Source of the DNA: Bacillota bacterium
GTDB lineage: Bacteria; Bacillota; Ch66; Ch109
Assembly (NCBI GenBank): GCA_013178275.1
Contig: JABLWZ010000011.1
Location: 25,422-89,421, forward strand
DNA: 64,000 bases
Reading direction: 5' to 3'
Shown here: piece by piece, positions 1 to 9,215 of the stretch
Layout of the letters: every line of letters begins with the position of its first letter
Position numbering within the stretch: the stretch's first letter is position 1
Translations under genes and position numbers: made by a program
The notes under the pieces: model-generated
Database searches by the model: none
Told to the model about the DNA's origin: nothing
Seen by the model: the letters and a program-made list of their open reading frames with translations, nothing else

Positions 1-50
1 CACGCGAGACCGTGGATATGTAAAACCGTATTCACAACCAAACCGCCTAG

Positions 51-145
51 GTGGTCCGGAGACATATAGTCGTCGCTAATGATAGTTCTGTACGAAGAGA
101 AAAAACCACAACAAATCTACAATAAAGCGACGGTCTCCGGACCAC
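51..145 (+). promoter_or_regulatory. Long-range inverted repeat in the leader of the chemoreceptor gene
   Basis: The arms GTGGTCCGGAGAC (51-63) and GTCTCCGGACCAC (133-145) are perfectly complementary over 13 bases. A nested pair, GTCGC (72-76) and GCGAC (127-131), continues the stem after an internal loop. The arrangement ends 28 bases before the chemoreceptor start, so it could be a structured mRNA leader. It lacks a T-run, so it is not a simple terminator, and I do not recognise a known riboswitch core in it. Nothing else is visible in bases 1-173. Confidence 0.4.
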
Positions 146-173
146 AGCACCGGTAAAAGCGAGGGGGCATGAG

Positions 174-1310
174 ATGGATAGGCTTATAGAGTGCTTCCAA
201 ACCATGGCTGAATTTTTGGTACAGACCTACGAACTCGATTGTGCTTATTTTACTACTGATTTAGTGAAGTATACCTTCGTCCGGGATCGAGGGCTCAACC
301 TTCCAGGAGTAAAGGCCGGTGAACGCCTGTCAGAGGACGGGTTTGCCCAGAAATGCATTCGGGACAAGCAACCAGTAACCGGCACTCTGCCTAAGAACCT
401 TTACGGCAAAAGGATTAAAGTATGGGTGAGGCCGGTTTTAGAGGGTGGAGAAGTAATCGGCTGCTGTGGTGTGATGGTACATAAACAGCACAGAGTGACT
501 CAGGCTTTTCCGGATATAGCTGAGCCACTGGCCAATTCGTTCCCGGATGGCGCCTTGGTGAACATCTGTGATCAGGAAAGGGTATTAATGCGTCAGGCTT
601 CGGATAAGTTCGATATGCCAGAGGTACAGGTCGGCACCGTTCTTAGTGACAGCGGCTTGGCAAGGCATGCCATGAGAAGCCATCAGGTTATGGTTAAGGA
701 TATTGACGCTGAGGTTTATGGTATAGCATGCCGGTGTATCAGCATTCCTCTTTATGATCCGGATGATAAGTATATAGTCGGGACGTTTGATATTAATCTA
801 TCCCGGCAAATGGCGGTTGAACTGCGAGGGATGGCGGTTAAGCTTTCTGCAAATATCCAGGAGATAGCCTCGGTAATGGAAGAGGTCGCTGCTTCGGCGG
901 GCGAGGTATCCATAAACGAGAGTCGTCTCGCAGACCAGGTGGAAGAAGTCGCTTTGATTTCGTCGGAAATTAACGAGGTCTTAGATTTCATCAAGAACGT
1001 GGCGGATCAGACCAAGATGCTGGGGCTTAACGCCGCTATCGAGGCTGCCCGGGTGGGAGAACACGGCCGGGGATTTGGCGTGGTAGCCGAAGAGATAAGG
1101 AAGCTTTCTGATCAGTCAAAAGAAACGGCTGATCGGATTCGTAATCTTATCAGAGCAATAGACAACAAGATTGAACTAATCAGACAGACCTCAGAAGGCA
1201 CCCTCAAGCAGGGCCAGGAGCAGGCAGCGGCTACCGAGGAAGTCACCGCTTCGGTGATGGAGATGGCCCAGATGGCGGAAAAACTGGCGGAAACCGCACA
1301 GCTGCTTTGA
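174..1310 (+). CDS. Soluble methyl-accepting chemotaxis protein with two sensor domains
   Basis: Cytoplasmic chemoreceptor that should signal through CheA/CheW. There is no membrane segment. Residues 1-105 form a sensor module with FTTDL and KVWVRP motifs that is clearly homologous to the free-standing protein at 10075-10536. Residues 125-212 form a second sensor module, possibly a diverged duplicate. Residues 225-378 are the helical signalling part, with the conserved receptor tip ([19 protein letters not shown], 283-301). The whole is shorter than membrane receptors, as expected without a periplasmic part. The ATG has GAGGGGG seven bases upstream. It lies just before a CoA-transferase, so the ligand may be a substrate of the neighbouring pathway (inference). 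The family call is firm; the ligand is unknown. Confidence 0.9.
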   Translation: MDRLIECFQTMAEFLVQTYELDCAYFTTDLVKYTFVRDRGLNLPGVKAGERLSEDGFAQKCIRDKQPVTGTLPKNLYGKRIKVWVRPVLEGGEVIGCCGVMVHKQHRVTQAFPDIAEPLANSFPDGALVNICDQERVLMRQASDKFDMPEVQVGTVLSDSGLARHAMRSHQVMVKDIDAEVYGIACRCISIPLYDPDDKYIVGTFDINLSRQMAVELRGMAVKLSANIQEIASVMEEVAASAGEVSINESRLADQVEEVALISSEINEVLDFIKNVADQTKMLGLNAAIEAARVGEHGRGFGVVAEEIRKLSDQSKETADRIRNLIRAIDNKIELIRQTSEGTLKQGQEQAAATEEVTASVMEMAQMAEKLAETAQLL

Positions 1311-1318
1311 TTTGCATA

Positions 1319-1411
1319 ATCGGAAAGTATATACCAATACTTTCCGATTCTCGTAAGTGCAACTAAGGCTCTCGCCTTCGTCAAAGGACTTGGCGATAAC
1401 CAAGTTTTTCT
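1319..1411 (+). repeat. Structured intergenic repeat, copy 1 of 3
   Basis: It starts with a perfect hairpin, ATCGGAAAGTAT (1319-1330) and ATACTTTCCGAT (1337-1348), continues with a conserved stretch containing CTCTCGCCTTCG, and ends with the short hairpin CTTGG/CCAAG followed by TTTTTC. The same layout recurs at 2970 and 53956 in the same orientation. This copy begins nine bases after the chemoreceptor stop and lies 50 bases before the CoA-transferase start. It may be a REP-like mobile repeat or a cis-acting RNA. Confidence 0.75.
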
Positions 1412-1461
1412 TTACAGTTCTAAAGATATAATTTGATACAGATTATTTGGAGGTGTAACCA

Positions 1462-2802
1462 ATGTCATATGTTGACGAATACCGTTCAAAGCTGGTCAGT
1501 GCGGAAGCAGCGGTGAAGATCGTTAAAGACGGTGACTGGGTCGACTGGGGGTTGGGGCTTACCAACCCTTACGCTTTAGACAAGGCCCTCGCAGCCCGCA
1601 GGGATGAGCTTAAAGACATAAAGATTCGACATACTGTAAGCATGAAAGCACATGAAATATGGAAGGCGGATCCGACTGGGGAAACCTTTAACTTTAACGT
1701 CTGGCACTTTGGTGGAGCGGACCGCCAGCAGCACGACAAGCGGAACGCCTACTATGTACCCAATCTTTTTCGCAACGAACCGCTTTTCTACCGCAAGAGT
1801 TTATACAACGATGTGGATGTCGCTATGATCCGAGTTACACCTATGAATAAGCACGGTTACTTTAACTTTCACTGCAGTGTATCGACTATTCGCTCGACCT
1901 GCGATGTGGCCAAGAAGATCATACTGGAAGTCAACCCTAAGCTCCCATGGGCAATGGGTGGCAACGAAGAGTGCATTCACATTTCTGAGGTAGATTACAT
2001 TGTTGAGGCTGAATCTCCTTTAGAGGTAGTTCCCCCGGCACTACCCAGTGATACAGACAAGAAAATTGCCTATCTGGTAATGGAAGAGATAGTAAATGGT
2101 TCCTGTATCCAGCTGGGAATCGGGGGTATGCCAAATGTGGTGGGGACACTGCTGGCTGAATCGGACATAAAGGACCTGGGGTGCCATACCGAGATGCTGA
2201 ACGATGCATACTGCCATCTGTACGAAGCGGGTAAACTGACTAATAGATACAAGGGAATTGATGCTGGCAAGTCGGTCTATACTTTCGCCATGGGAAGCCC
2301 TTTCTTATACGAGTGGATGGACTGTAATCCAGGCCTGGCCGCCTACCCGGTGAATTACACCAACGATCCTTATAAAATTGCATTAAACGATAACACGATA
2401 GCCATCAACAATTGTATCGAAGTGGATCTCTTCGGGCAGATTTCCTCTGAGTCTTCCGGCCCCAGGCACATCAGCGGCACCGGCGGACAATTGGACTTTG
2501 TCACCGGCGCTTATATGTCCAAGGGAGGAAAGGCTATTATCTGCTGCACCTCCAGTTACAAAGACAAGCGGGGTACCCTGCAGTCGCGTATCGTACCAAT
2601 GTTACCGCAGGGGTCCATCGTTACTGTCCCGCGCAATCAGTCCCACCTTATCGTTACCGAGTATGGAAAATGCGACCTTGCCGGTCGCTCGACCTGGGAA
2701 CGCGCAGAGCGGATTATCAGCATCGCACATCCCGACCTGAGGGACGGCCTGATCAAGGAAGCAGATAAAATGAATATTTGGCGCCGGAGCAACAAATTGT
2801 AG
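1462..2802 (+). CDS. Acetyl-CoA hydrolase/transferase (Cat1-type CoA-transferase)
   Basis: Moves CoA between an acyl-CoA and a carboxylic acid such as acetate, butyrate or 4-hydroxybutyrate, in the cytoplasm. The 446 residues match the usual length of the Cat1/AbfT family. The C-terminal half has HTEM with Glu244, which sits where the catalytic glutamate of 4-hydroxybutyrate CoA-transferase lies, and the signature GTGGQLDF (339-346). The C-terminal VTEYG...ISIAHPD motifs are also typical. The ATG follows TTGGAGGTG with good spacing. A decayed relative lies at 46038-46248. Substrate preference cannot be read from the sequence; a GABA-type permease downstream makes 4-hydroxybutyrate or butyrate chemistry plausible. 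Confidence 0.9.
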   Translation: MSYVDEYRSKLVSAEAAVKIVKDGDWVDWGLGLTNPYALDKALAARRDELKDIKIRHTVSMKAHEIWKADPTGETFNFNVWHFGGADRQQHDKRNAYYVPNLFRNEPLFYRKSLYNDVDVAMIRVTPMNKHGYFNFHCSVSTIRSTCDVAKKIILEVNPKLPWAMGGNEECIHISEVDYIVEAESPLEVVPPALPSDTDKKIAYLVMEEIVNGSCIQLGIGGMPNVVGTLLAESDIKDLGCHTEMLNDAYCHLYEAGKLTNRYKGIDAGKSVYTFAMGSPFLYEWMDCNPGLAAYPVNYTNDPYKIALNDNTIAINNCIEVDLFGQISSESSGPRHISGTGGQLDFVTGAYMSKGGKAIICCTSSYKDKRGTLQSRIVPMLPQGSIVTVPRNQSHLIVTEYGKCDLAGRSTWERAERIISIAHPDLRDGLIKEADKMNIWRRSNKL

Positions 2803-2921
2803 AAGAATGATTAAAGGAAACCGGAATATGAATGGTGAACCGGAAATTACTTTGAAGAAGATGATAAATTCAAATCGAGATAGTCCGTCCCTTTTAATGT
2901 AGAACCCATAGTCATTAATCA

Positions 2922-2964
2922 AAGCGTTTTCATCAGTGTCTCGTCACTGGGGAGGCGCTTTTTT
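2922..2964 (+). terminator. Terminator-like hairpin after the CoA-transferase
   Basis: A two-part stem, AAGCG/CGCTT outside and CAGTG/CACTG inside, is followed by a run of T. It immediately precedes the structured repeat, the same order as at 53922-53956. Confidence 0.6.
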
Positions 2965-2969
2965 GCGCT

Positions 2970-3062
2970 ATCGGAAAGTATGTTAGGGGACTTTCCGATG
3001 CAAGCAAGTGTAACTAAGTCTCTCGCCTTCGCCAGAGGCTTGGCGATAGCCAAGTTTTCTTC
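2970..3062 (+). repeat. Structured intergenic repeat, copy 2 of 3
   Basis: The first hairpin has arms ATCGGAAAGT (2970-2979) and ACTTTCCGAT (2990-2999). The conserved middle is followed by CTTGGC (3019-3024) and GCCAAG (3029-3034) and then TTTTCTTCG. The second half is almost identical to the copy at 53956. It lies about 245 bases before the class III CoA-transferase. Confidence 0.8.
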
Positions 3063-3308
3063 GTTTCCAGTTATCGAAGCCAAGAAAAACGAAAGAAATC
3101 CGCAAGAATTCTCAGGAGTTATCTTATGCATAAACGCAACGAAAGACTTTCTAGCATTTTTAACAAATATAATCTTTTCTATTTGGAACTAACGTCAATA
3201 GTGCAATCAATGACCGAGTTATATCTTTATTATAGAACATATTTTTTGGGAGGTGTTTTTTAATAAATTAAAAATAACCAGCGTTAAATATAGAAGGAGT
3301 TGACGTTA

Positions 3309-4502
3309 ATGAGTAAAGCTCTCGCGGGAGTAAGAGTTATTGATTTGACCCACGCATACAATGGTCCATTTTGCACGATGCAGCTTGCTGATCACGGGGC
3401 TGAAGTTATTAAAGTAGAAAAACCGGGAAGCGGCGACCAGACCAGGGGGTGGGCTCCTTTTAAAGCAGGCTGCGATGACAGCTGTTACTATGCCTTTTTA
3501 AACCGTAATAAAAAAGGTATAACACTGGATATCACCAAGCCGGAAGGCAAGGAAATATTTAAGCAGTTGGTTACAACAGCGGATGTCGTGGTGGAAAATT
3601 TCCGCTATGGGACGATGGAAAAATTGGGCCTGGGGTATGAAGAACTCAAGACGATAAACCCCCGGATAATTTTTGCTTCCAGTTCGGGATTTGGCCAGTA
3701 TGGGCCGCTGAAAGAAAGGCCGGCTTATGATGTCATCGCCCAGGCGATGGGCGGAATCATGAGCGTCACTGGTGAGAGGGGCGGCCCTCCGGTCAAGGTG
3801 GGACCGGGCTTAGGCGACAACTTTACCGGTACATACTTGGCTTCAGGAATTGCGATGGCTCTGTACCACAGAGAAAAAACCGGGGTAGGAAACCGGATAG
3901 ATGTTTCTATGCAAGATGTTATCTTTTCGGCGCTGGAGACCACTCTGCCGTTTTATGATACGAACGGAGTGATTCTGGGCCGGGAAGGGAACGTCGACCC
4001 CGCAACCTCTCCTTATGATATGTATACCTGTAAAGACGGATATGTAGTGTGCGGGGCGGCAAGTGACAAGCTTTGGTCGTTATTCTGTAAAGCGATTGGC
4101 AACCAGGGACTTGAAACGGACGAGAGATTTACCACCAATGAACTCCGGGTAATAAACCGTGATCAGTTAACAGATGAGATACATAAATGGAGCAAGGGCA
4201 TAACGGTTGCCGAAGCGGAAGCGGCATTAATGGGTCATGGTGTACCCTGCGGGCCGATATACAATGTGGAAGAGATCGTAAACCATCCCCATACCAAAGC
4301 CCGTGAAATGGTAGTAGAAGTGAATCACCCGACCATTGGAAAGATGAGGATCCAGGGTGTGACTGTCAAGCTCTATGAATCGCCGGGTTCTGTGGATGCT
4401 CCGGCTCCTTTGCTCGGTCAGCACACGGAAGAGGTGTTAAAAGCGGAAATAGGGCTCAGCGACGAAGAGATCAGGAAGTATAAAGAGATGAATATAATTT
4501 AG
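3309..4502 (+). CDS. CaiB/BaiF class III CoA-transferase
   Basis: Transfers CoA between organic acids through an aspartyl-CoA anhydride intermediate, as in formyl-CoA, carnitine and benzylsuccinate CoA-transferases. It has 397 residues, the standard length. The N-terminal LAGVRVIDLTHAYNGPFCT, the VENFRYGTMEKLGLGYEEL block and Asp170 in GLGDNFTG, which aligns with the catalytic Asp169 of formyl-CoA transferase, are all present. The ATG at 3309 is chosen because the AGAAGGAGT ribosome site ends nine bases before it; an upstream in-frame TTG overlaps that site. With a crotonase, an acyl-CoA dehydrogenase and a permease nearby, a carnitine- or GABA-like acid is a possible substrate, but this is inference. 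Confidence 0.9.
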   Translation: MSKALAGVRVIDLTHAYNGPFCTMQLADHGAEVIKVEKPGSGDQTRGWAPFKAGCDDSCYYAFLNRNKKGITLDITKPEGKEIFKQLVTTADVVVENFRYGTMEKLGLGYEELKTINPRIIFASSSGFGQYGPLKERPAYDVIAQAMGGIMSVTGERGGPPVKVGPGLGDNFTGTYLASGIAMALYHREKTGVGNRIDVSMQDVIFSALETTLPFYDTNGVILGREGNVDPATSPYDMYTCKDGYVVCGAASDKLWSLFCKAIGNQGLETDERFTTNELRVINRDQLTDEIHKWSKGITVAEAEAALMGHGVPCGPIYNVEEIVNHPHTKAREMVVEVNHPTIGKMRIQGVTVKLYESPGSVDAPAPLLGQHTEEVLKAEIGLSDEEIRKYKEMNII

Positions 4503-4517
4503 GCACCTTCACACCTA

Positions 4518-4544
4518 GGCTGGTTTCAAACCGGCCTTTCTTTT
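4518..4544 (+). terminator. Rho-independent terminator after the class III CoA-transferase
   Basis: GGCTGGTTT (4518-4526) and AAACCGGCC (4528-4536) pair with one G-T wobble and are followed by TTTCTTTT. The remainder of this 315-bp gap holds only the short reading frame at 4689. Confidence 0.75.
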
Positions 4545-4688
4545 GTCCACATTATAAGTAATAAGGGATTACTTTGATTGTCAAATATGACAAAAAACAG
4601 GGAGTGCATTTAGCCATTATGGCTGTCGAAAACCTCTTCTTAATCCAGTAGTTTTTAATTAAAAGCCACATAATAAAGGAGGAATGCC

Positions 4689-4799
4689 ATGAAATATACG
4701 TGCGAATTGTAGCAACCATATAATAATGCTACAGAATGTAAGAATTATTGTTGTAATTCTTCAAAGGCTGGCTCAAATTTAATATTAAGTACAGCCTGA
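4689..4799 (+). other. Short Cys-containing reading frame interrupted by an in-frame TAG
   Basis: A strong ribosome site (AAAGGAGG) precedes an ATG encoding MKYTCEL, then TAG (4710-4712). The same frame then stays open for 28 codons, with ECKNYCCNSS, to a TGA. Possibilities are a 7-residue leader peptide for the permease downstream, a decayed small Cys-rich protein, or TAG read-through. I cannot choose between them. Confidence 0.3.
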
Positions 4800-4817
4800 G
4801 ATTAGGAGGGAAAGCTT

Positions 4818-6182
4818 TTGAGTGGAGAGGGTTTACAGGCAGGATTAAAACAACGCCACATTACCATGATTACGATAGGCGGAGTTATCGGTGCAGGTTT
4901 ATTTGTAGGAAGTGGGGCCGTTATTCATTCAACCGGGCCAGGGGCAATTATTTCTTATTGCCTAGCAGGGGCGTTGGTCGTTCTTGTGATGAGAATGTTA
5001 GCGGAGATGGCGGTTGTCAGCCCGAGCAGCGGTTCATTCGCGGTGTATGCCAGTGAGGCGCTCGGCCCGTGGGCAGGTTACGCCGTCGGTTGGTTGTATT
5101 GGTATTTCTGGGTTGTTGTAATAGCTTTTGAAGCAACAGCCGGCGCTGCGACGATTAACCAACTGATTCCCGGTATCCCGGTCTGGTTTACGTGCGTGGC
5201 ATTAACGGCTATTTTTACTATCACCAACATGTTATCCGTAAAAACCTTCGGGGAATTCGAATACTGGTTCGCCTTGATTAAGGTATCTACAATCATTGCG
5301 TTTCTGGCAATAGGCGCAGCTGTTATCTTTGGACTATTTCCCGGGACTGATTCGCCAGGTCTATCCAATTTCACCGGCAGAGGCGGGTTTTTACCCCATG
5401 GATGGTCAGCAGTCGCGACCGGGATCATTACCGTCATTTTCTCTTTCGTCGGTATAGAAATTGTTGCGATTGCAGCTGCTGAAACCGCAGATCCGGCAAA
5501 GTCGGTCAAGATGGCGATCAACACTGTAGTATGGAGGATCCTGTTGTTTTACATTGGTTCGATTGCGGTTGTTGCTTTCATTTTACCATGGGATTCGGCA
5601 CAGATTCTTAAGAGTCCGTTTGTAAGCGTCCTCGAATCGGTTGGTATACCCATAGCCGGGACGATTATGACCTTTGTTGTATTAACTGCAGTGCTTTCCT
5701 GCTTAAACTCCGGGTTGTATACGACTTCGCGTATAATCTACGGGATCGCGGAAAACGGAGAAGCACCGAAAATCTTCAAGAAGGTTAATAAAGCGGGTGT
5801 CCCGATAGCAGCATTGCTTGTCAGCGCGGTAGGCGCATTGGTAGCGGGGGTGTTTAACTACATTTCACCGGAAGTAGTGTTTTCGTTCCTGCTGAACGCT
5901 TCTGGGGCAGTCGCGTTGGTAGTCTATACTGTGATATGTGTTTCTCACATAGTAAAACGGCGTCAGGCGGAACGTGAAGGCAGAGAACTCCCGGTAAAGA
6001 TGTGGGGCTTCCCGTACCTTACGTATGTGGCTATAGCTGGTATGCTGTACGTGCTTGTCGGGATGGTACTCAATCCAGATATGCGCACCCAGGTAATCAC
6101 GTCAGGAATAGTCTTGCTGGTGATACTGGCTACCTATCCCTTGTTTAAAAGGAGCAAAGAAAAGGCTGAAGGAGGCGTATAG
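4818..6182 (+). CDS. Amino acid permease, APC superfamily (GABA permease-like)
   Basis: Proton-coupled uptake of an amino acid across the cytoplasmic membrane. The 454-residue protein is hydrophobic throughout, with about 12 membrane spans, and begins with the family motif ITIGGVIGAGLFVGSG (residues 19-34), which forms part of the substrate site in the AAT/GabP group. The length fits GabP and relatives. The start is a TTG seven bases after AGGAGGG; no closer ATG exists. It stands between the class III CoA-transferase and the crotonase on the same strand, so it probably imports the substrate of that pathway. The family is firm. The substrate is not: GABA, a basic amino acid or a related zwitterion are all possible. 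Confidence 0.88.
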   Translation: MSGEGLQAGLKQRHITMITIGGVIGAGLFVGSGAVIHSTGPGAIISYCLAGALVVLVMRMLAEMAVVSPSSGSFAVYASEALGPWAGYAVGWLYWYFWVVVIAFEATAGAATINQLIPGIPVWFTCVALTAIFTITNMLSVKTFGEFEYWFALIKVSTIIAFLAIGAAVIFGLFPGTDSPGLSNFTGRGGFLPHGWSAVATGIITVIFSFVGIEIVAIAAAETADPAKSVKMAINTVVWRILLFYIGSIAVVAFILPWDSAQILKSPFVSVLESVGIPIAGTIMTFVVLTAVLSCLNSGLYTTSRIIYGIAENGEAPKIFKKVNKAGVPIAALLVSAVGALVAGVFNYISPEVVFSFLLNASGAVALVVYTVICVSHIVKRRQAEREGRELPVKMWGFPYLTYVAIAGMLYVLVGMVLNPDMRTQVITSGIVLLVILATYPLFKRSKEKAEGGV

Positions 6183-6266
6183 ACGGTCAATTAGTTGGAC
6201 CAGTTAATTCAAAGCGAGGGTGAAACCATGTGCAAATTCTTAAATTTTAATTGGGAGGGAGAATGT

Positions 6267-7049
6267 ATGGAATTCGAAACAGTAATCTATGAAAAGAATG
6301 ATGGAGTCGCGATAATAAAGTTTAACCGACCAGAATCTCTCAATGCCATAAGCCCTGAGCTTCTCAGGGACACCAGAGCCGCCCTGGCGGACGCTAAGCA
6401 GGATGCTTCGATCAGGGCTATTATACTTACCGGGGAAGGAAACCGGTCATTTATCGCCGGCGGCGATATCAAGCTGATGGAAAAGATGTCGCTTATGGAA
6501 TTCAAGGATTTCTGCATGGAAATTCAAAAAGTCACCACGGATGTTCGAGAGGTTCGGAAACCGGTAATCGGGGCGATCAACGGCTGGGCGATGGGGGGTG
6601 GCGCTGAAGTCGCGTGTATATGCGATTGGCGCATAGCTTCCGAAAACGCGAAATTCGCCTTCCCTGAACCGAGAGTGGGTCTTACCAACACCAGCGGGGT
6701 ATGCCAGAACCTGTCCAGGATAGTGGGGCTGGGAAAAGCCATGGAGATGCTGTGTTCGGGGGTTACCATCGATGCACAGGAGGCCTACCGGATCGGTATG
6801 GTGAATAAGGTGGTTTCCCAGGAAAAACTTATGGAAGAAGCCCTAAAATCGGCCAATGAGGTAAAGAAGTGCTCACCGGTAGCGGTCCGCATCGCCAAAG
6901 AAACCACGAACGCCTGTATCGACATAGACATGAACTCGTGTTTATTCTACGAGGTAGAGGCGATCACTGTGGCAAAAGCGAGTGACGACTGCGCGGAAGG
7001 GCTGAACGCGTTCGTACAAAAGAGGAGACCAGCTTGGTCTGGTAAATAG
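6267..7049 (+). CDS. Enoyl-CoA hydratase/isomerase (crotonase family)
   Basis: Acts on an enoyl-CoA intermediate, most likely adding water to the double bond. The 260 residues are the typical length. The oxyanion-hole segments (AGGDI and AMGGGAEVA) are present, and both glutamates used by true hydratases can be seen, in GGGAEVA and in FAFPEPRVGL. The ATG at 6267 is chosen because GGGAGGGAGAATGT lies just before it and the protein then begins as family members do; upstream in-frame TTG and ATG codons would add an unrelated tail of 24 residues. It follows the permease by 84 bases and is closed by a terminator, so the two may be co-transcribed. A CaiD-like role is possible but unproven. Confidence 0.88.
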   Translation: MEFETVIYEKNDGVAIIKFNRPESLNAISPELLRDTRAALADAKQDASIRAIILTGEGNRSFIAGGDIKLMEKMSLMEFKDFCMEIQKVTTDVREVRKPVIGAINGWAMGGGAEVACICDWRIASENAKFAFPEPRVGLTNTSGVCQNLSRIVGLGKAMEMLCSGVTIDAQEAYRIGMVNKVVSQEKLMEEALKSANEVKKCSPVAVRIAKETTNACIDIDMNSCLFYEVEAITVAKASDDCAEGLNAFVQKRRPAWSGK

Positions 7050-7065
7050 AACTAGTTGACCGTTG

Positions 7066-7116
7066 GACGCAGACTAACCGGACTCACGCGGTCGGGCTGG
7101 TCTGCGTTCTATTTTT
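7066..7116 (+). terminator. Rho-independent terminator after the crotonase
   Basis: GACGCAGAC (7066-7074) pairs with GTCTGCGTT (7100-7108), with a loop that can fold further, followed by CTATTTTT. Confidence 0.7.
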
Positions 7117-7348
7117 AAGGGGCAGTAGGGATATCTTTTATAGCGGATTTAAATAACCTTCCGCAAAAATAATATCACTTCAAACGCAATATGATCATTA
7201 AAACTTAATACTTAATACAAAGGCGCCATTCGTTTACTTTTTTAATATAACATAATATAATTTATTTAAAAGTACGAAAATCTTTAATATTTTAAATATA
7301 TGGTGTTTATCATAAGTAAGAGGGCGCAAACAGGGGAGGGAGGATCAC
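7117..7348. other. A+T-rich spacer before the PucR gene
   Basis: It is very A+T-rich with no reading frame of note. It presumably holds the promoter of the PucR-type gene, but no unambiguous -35/-10 pair stands out. Confidence 0.4.
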
Positions 7349-8995
7349 GTGCTTACAATTAGGGAGGCATTGAATCTTCCGGCTCTGGCTTCTACCAAAG
7401 TAATTGCTGGAGCACAGGGACTAGACCGAACCATAGAATGGTTCCATATAATAGATATACCCCAAATAATGCCCTGGGTAAATAAGGGAGATATTATATT
7501 GTCCAGTACCTATGCATTGCAAACGGTGCCGGAAATTGCGGATGGATTAATCATAAACCTGAATGAAAAAGGGGTTGCCGGACTGATACTCGCAACCGGG
7601 CTTTACCTTAAGGAAATTCCACAACACATGATCGAAACTGCTGACAAACTGGGATTTCCAATAATCACCTTCGCTGCTGAGAACAGGTATCGGGATGTTA
7701 CCCGTCAATTAACCGAAAAAATCTTAAGAAGTTCTGAAAAACTGACTGACGATTATGAACTATGGTCCCAGAAAATTATAGACGCGGTTATCAGCGATGA
7801 CCCGCTCCAGAGCCTGATAAAACTCTGCAAAGGGATTGTAAACGCTAATGTTTTATTTTTAGATGGTTTTGGCCGATTACTGGTATCTGGACAGGTTCAA
7901 GGAGAATACGACGAGTTTTTAAGGCATTTTAGAGAGAGTGATATGAGGAGAACAGCTGAAAGAAGTGGGATTCCTTTACTTGGGTATTATAAAATACCCT
8001 ATTTTTTTTATCGTATGCAATTAGGAACCCAGGTTGCGTTCCTGGTAATTTTAAAGAGTATCGAAAAGTCGGGGCCAACAGAAATTGCACTGCTAAAAAG
8101 CATTATTGCTACAATGTCCGCGTTAATCAACAGCCGGGATATGTTGAAAAAAGCTGCGCTTAACGCCCAGATGCCTCTTTTGGAAAACATCCTCTATGGT
8201 CAGTATGCATCGAATGAGATGATTTATACAGAAGCCAAAGAGCTTGGCTGGGATCTTGATTCTAACCACATAGTAGCTGTATTCAGTATAAACAATTTTG
8301 ATAAGTGCGTTGTAAAGAATGAGTTTAATGAAAAGCAACTGGAACAGTTTAAGGTCTGCTTGATAGACCAAATAATTTACATGATCAATTCCATTCAAGG
8401 CAGATATCCAGTGATTAAACAGGATTTATTATTTACTACTATTTTTAAGCTGCCTACCTCTTCTTCCGAGGAACGAATTCTAAAAGGATGTCAGGAGATT
8501 ATAGAATACTTCCAAGAGAAGCACGGCATAGAAATATTTATAGGCTTGAGCACTATTGTTAAGGACCTAGCCGGTTTTTCCAGCCGGGTTGTAGAGGCTA
8601 AAGAAACTATCGAGATAATTAAGGTGATGAAGAATAAGCAGATTGCCAAGTATGACCAGCTCGGGATAGATATGATAGTTAATAAAATATTAATGGAAAC
8701 AGACATTAAGCTGACTTATTTAAATAAAATGTTTGAACTGGCGGATTATGATCTAAAATACAATTCAGATCTTATTCATACCCTAAAGATATTTGTCCAA
8801 AATCGTGGCAGCCTTTCCAGGACGGCAAGAGGGTTGGACGTTCATCGTAATACAGTTAAATACCGTTTGAAGAAAGTCGAAGAGGTGATGGGAATAAATC
8901 TATCATCACCAGACGCTTTCATAAACATGACTATCCTGTTGAAGATATATGATTTATATACGACCAATAATAATAAAATAGAATCTATTAAATAA
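7349..8995 (+). CDS. PucR family transcriptional regulator
   Basis: Probable activator of the adjacent catabolic genes. The N-terminal 125 residues (from LTIREALNLPAL, with KGDIILSSTYAL) form the PucR ligand-sensing domain. The central part is the weakly conserved GGDEF-like region of this family. The last 60 residues carry the PucR helix-turn-helix, with the signature SLSRTARGLDVHRNTVKYRL. The length of 548 residues is normal. The GTG start follows GGGAGGGAGG by about five bases. PucR-type proteins usually control breakdown of purines, GABA, proline or similar nitrogen sources, which fits the permease and CoA enzymes next to it. It stands alone between the crotonase terminator and the amidohydrolase. 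Confidence 0.88.
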   Translation: MLTIREALNLPALASTKVIAGAQGLDRTIEWFHIIDIPQIMPWVNKGDIILSSTYALQTVPEIADGLIINLNEKGVAGLILATGLYLKEIPQHMIETADKLGFPIITFAAENRYRDVTRQLTEKILRSSEKLTDDYELWSQKIIDAVISDDPLQSLIKLCKGIVNANVLFLDGFGRLLVSGQVQGEYDEFLRHFRESDMRRTAERSGIPLLGYYKIPYFFYRMQLGTQVAFLVILKSIEKSGPTEIALLKSIIATMSALINSRDMLKKAALNAQMPLLENILYGQYASNEMIYTEAKELGWDLDSNHIVAVFSINNFDKCVVKNEFNEKQLEQFKVCLIDQIIYMINSIQGRYPVIKQDLLFTTIFKLPTSSSEERILKGCQEIIEYFQEKHGIEIFIGLSTIVKDLAGFSSRVVEAKETIEIIKVMKNKQIAKYDQLGIDMIVNKILMETDIKLTYLNKMFELADYDLKYNSDLIHTLKIFVQNRGSLSRTARGLDVHRNTVKYRLKKVEEVMGINLSSPDAFINMTILLKIYDLYTTNNNKIESIK

Positions 8996-9137
8996 AAACC
9001 GATTTTTACAGTGATTATCCCCGCAAATAAACCTTTTAGATTTTATACAACGAATGATTTAATCGCTTTGGATTGTTAGTATATACAAAACAAATGGACC
9101 GAATATGTTTAACATGTCAATAGCATGCCCAGGATGG

Positions 9138-9174
9138 ACAGAGTATTTTTTATGTATGATGCTCTGTTTTTTTA
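9138..9174 (+). terminator. Probable terminator after the PucR gene
   Basis: ACAGAG and CTCTGT enclose an A+T-rich loop and are followed by a run of seven T. The stem is short, so the call is tentative. Confidence 0.45.
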
Positions 9175-9215
9175 TTTGCTAACCCAAAAGAATAAACACA
9201 AACGGAGTGGAGACA

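Larger units (their letters stand above)
2803..3308. other. 506-bp intergenic region
   Basis: It holds a hairpin terminator (2922-2964) and copy 2 of the structured repeat (2970-3062). A possible 24-codon reading frame (2828-2902) follows the CoA-transferase but has no recognisable product. The rest (3065-3290) is A+T-rich with nothing I can name. Confidence 0.6.

Noticed and set aside
51..145. Cyclic-di-GMP riboswitch before the chemoreceptor
   Set aside because: Chemoreceptor genes often have one, but the conserved GEMM core and tetraloop-receptor bases are not present; only an unexplained inverted repeat remains.
5078..5524. 148-codon minus-strand frame inside the permease
   Set aside because: It is antisense to a clear membrane protein gene and shows no start site or family motif.
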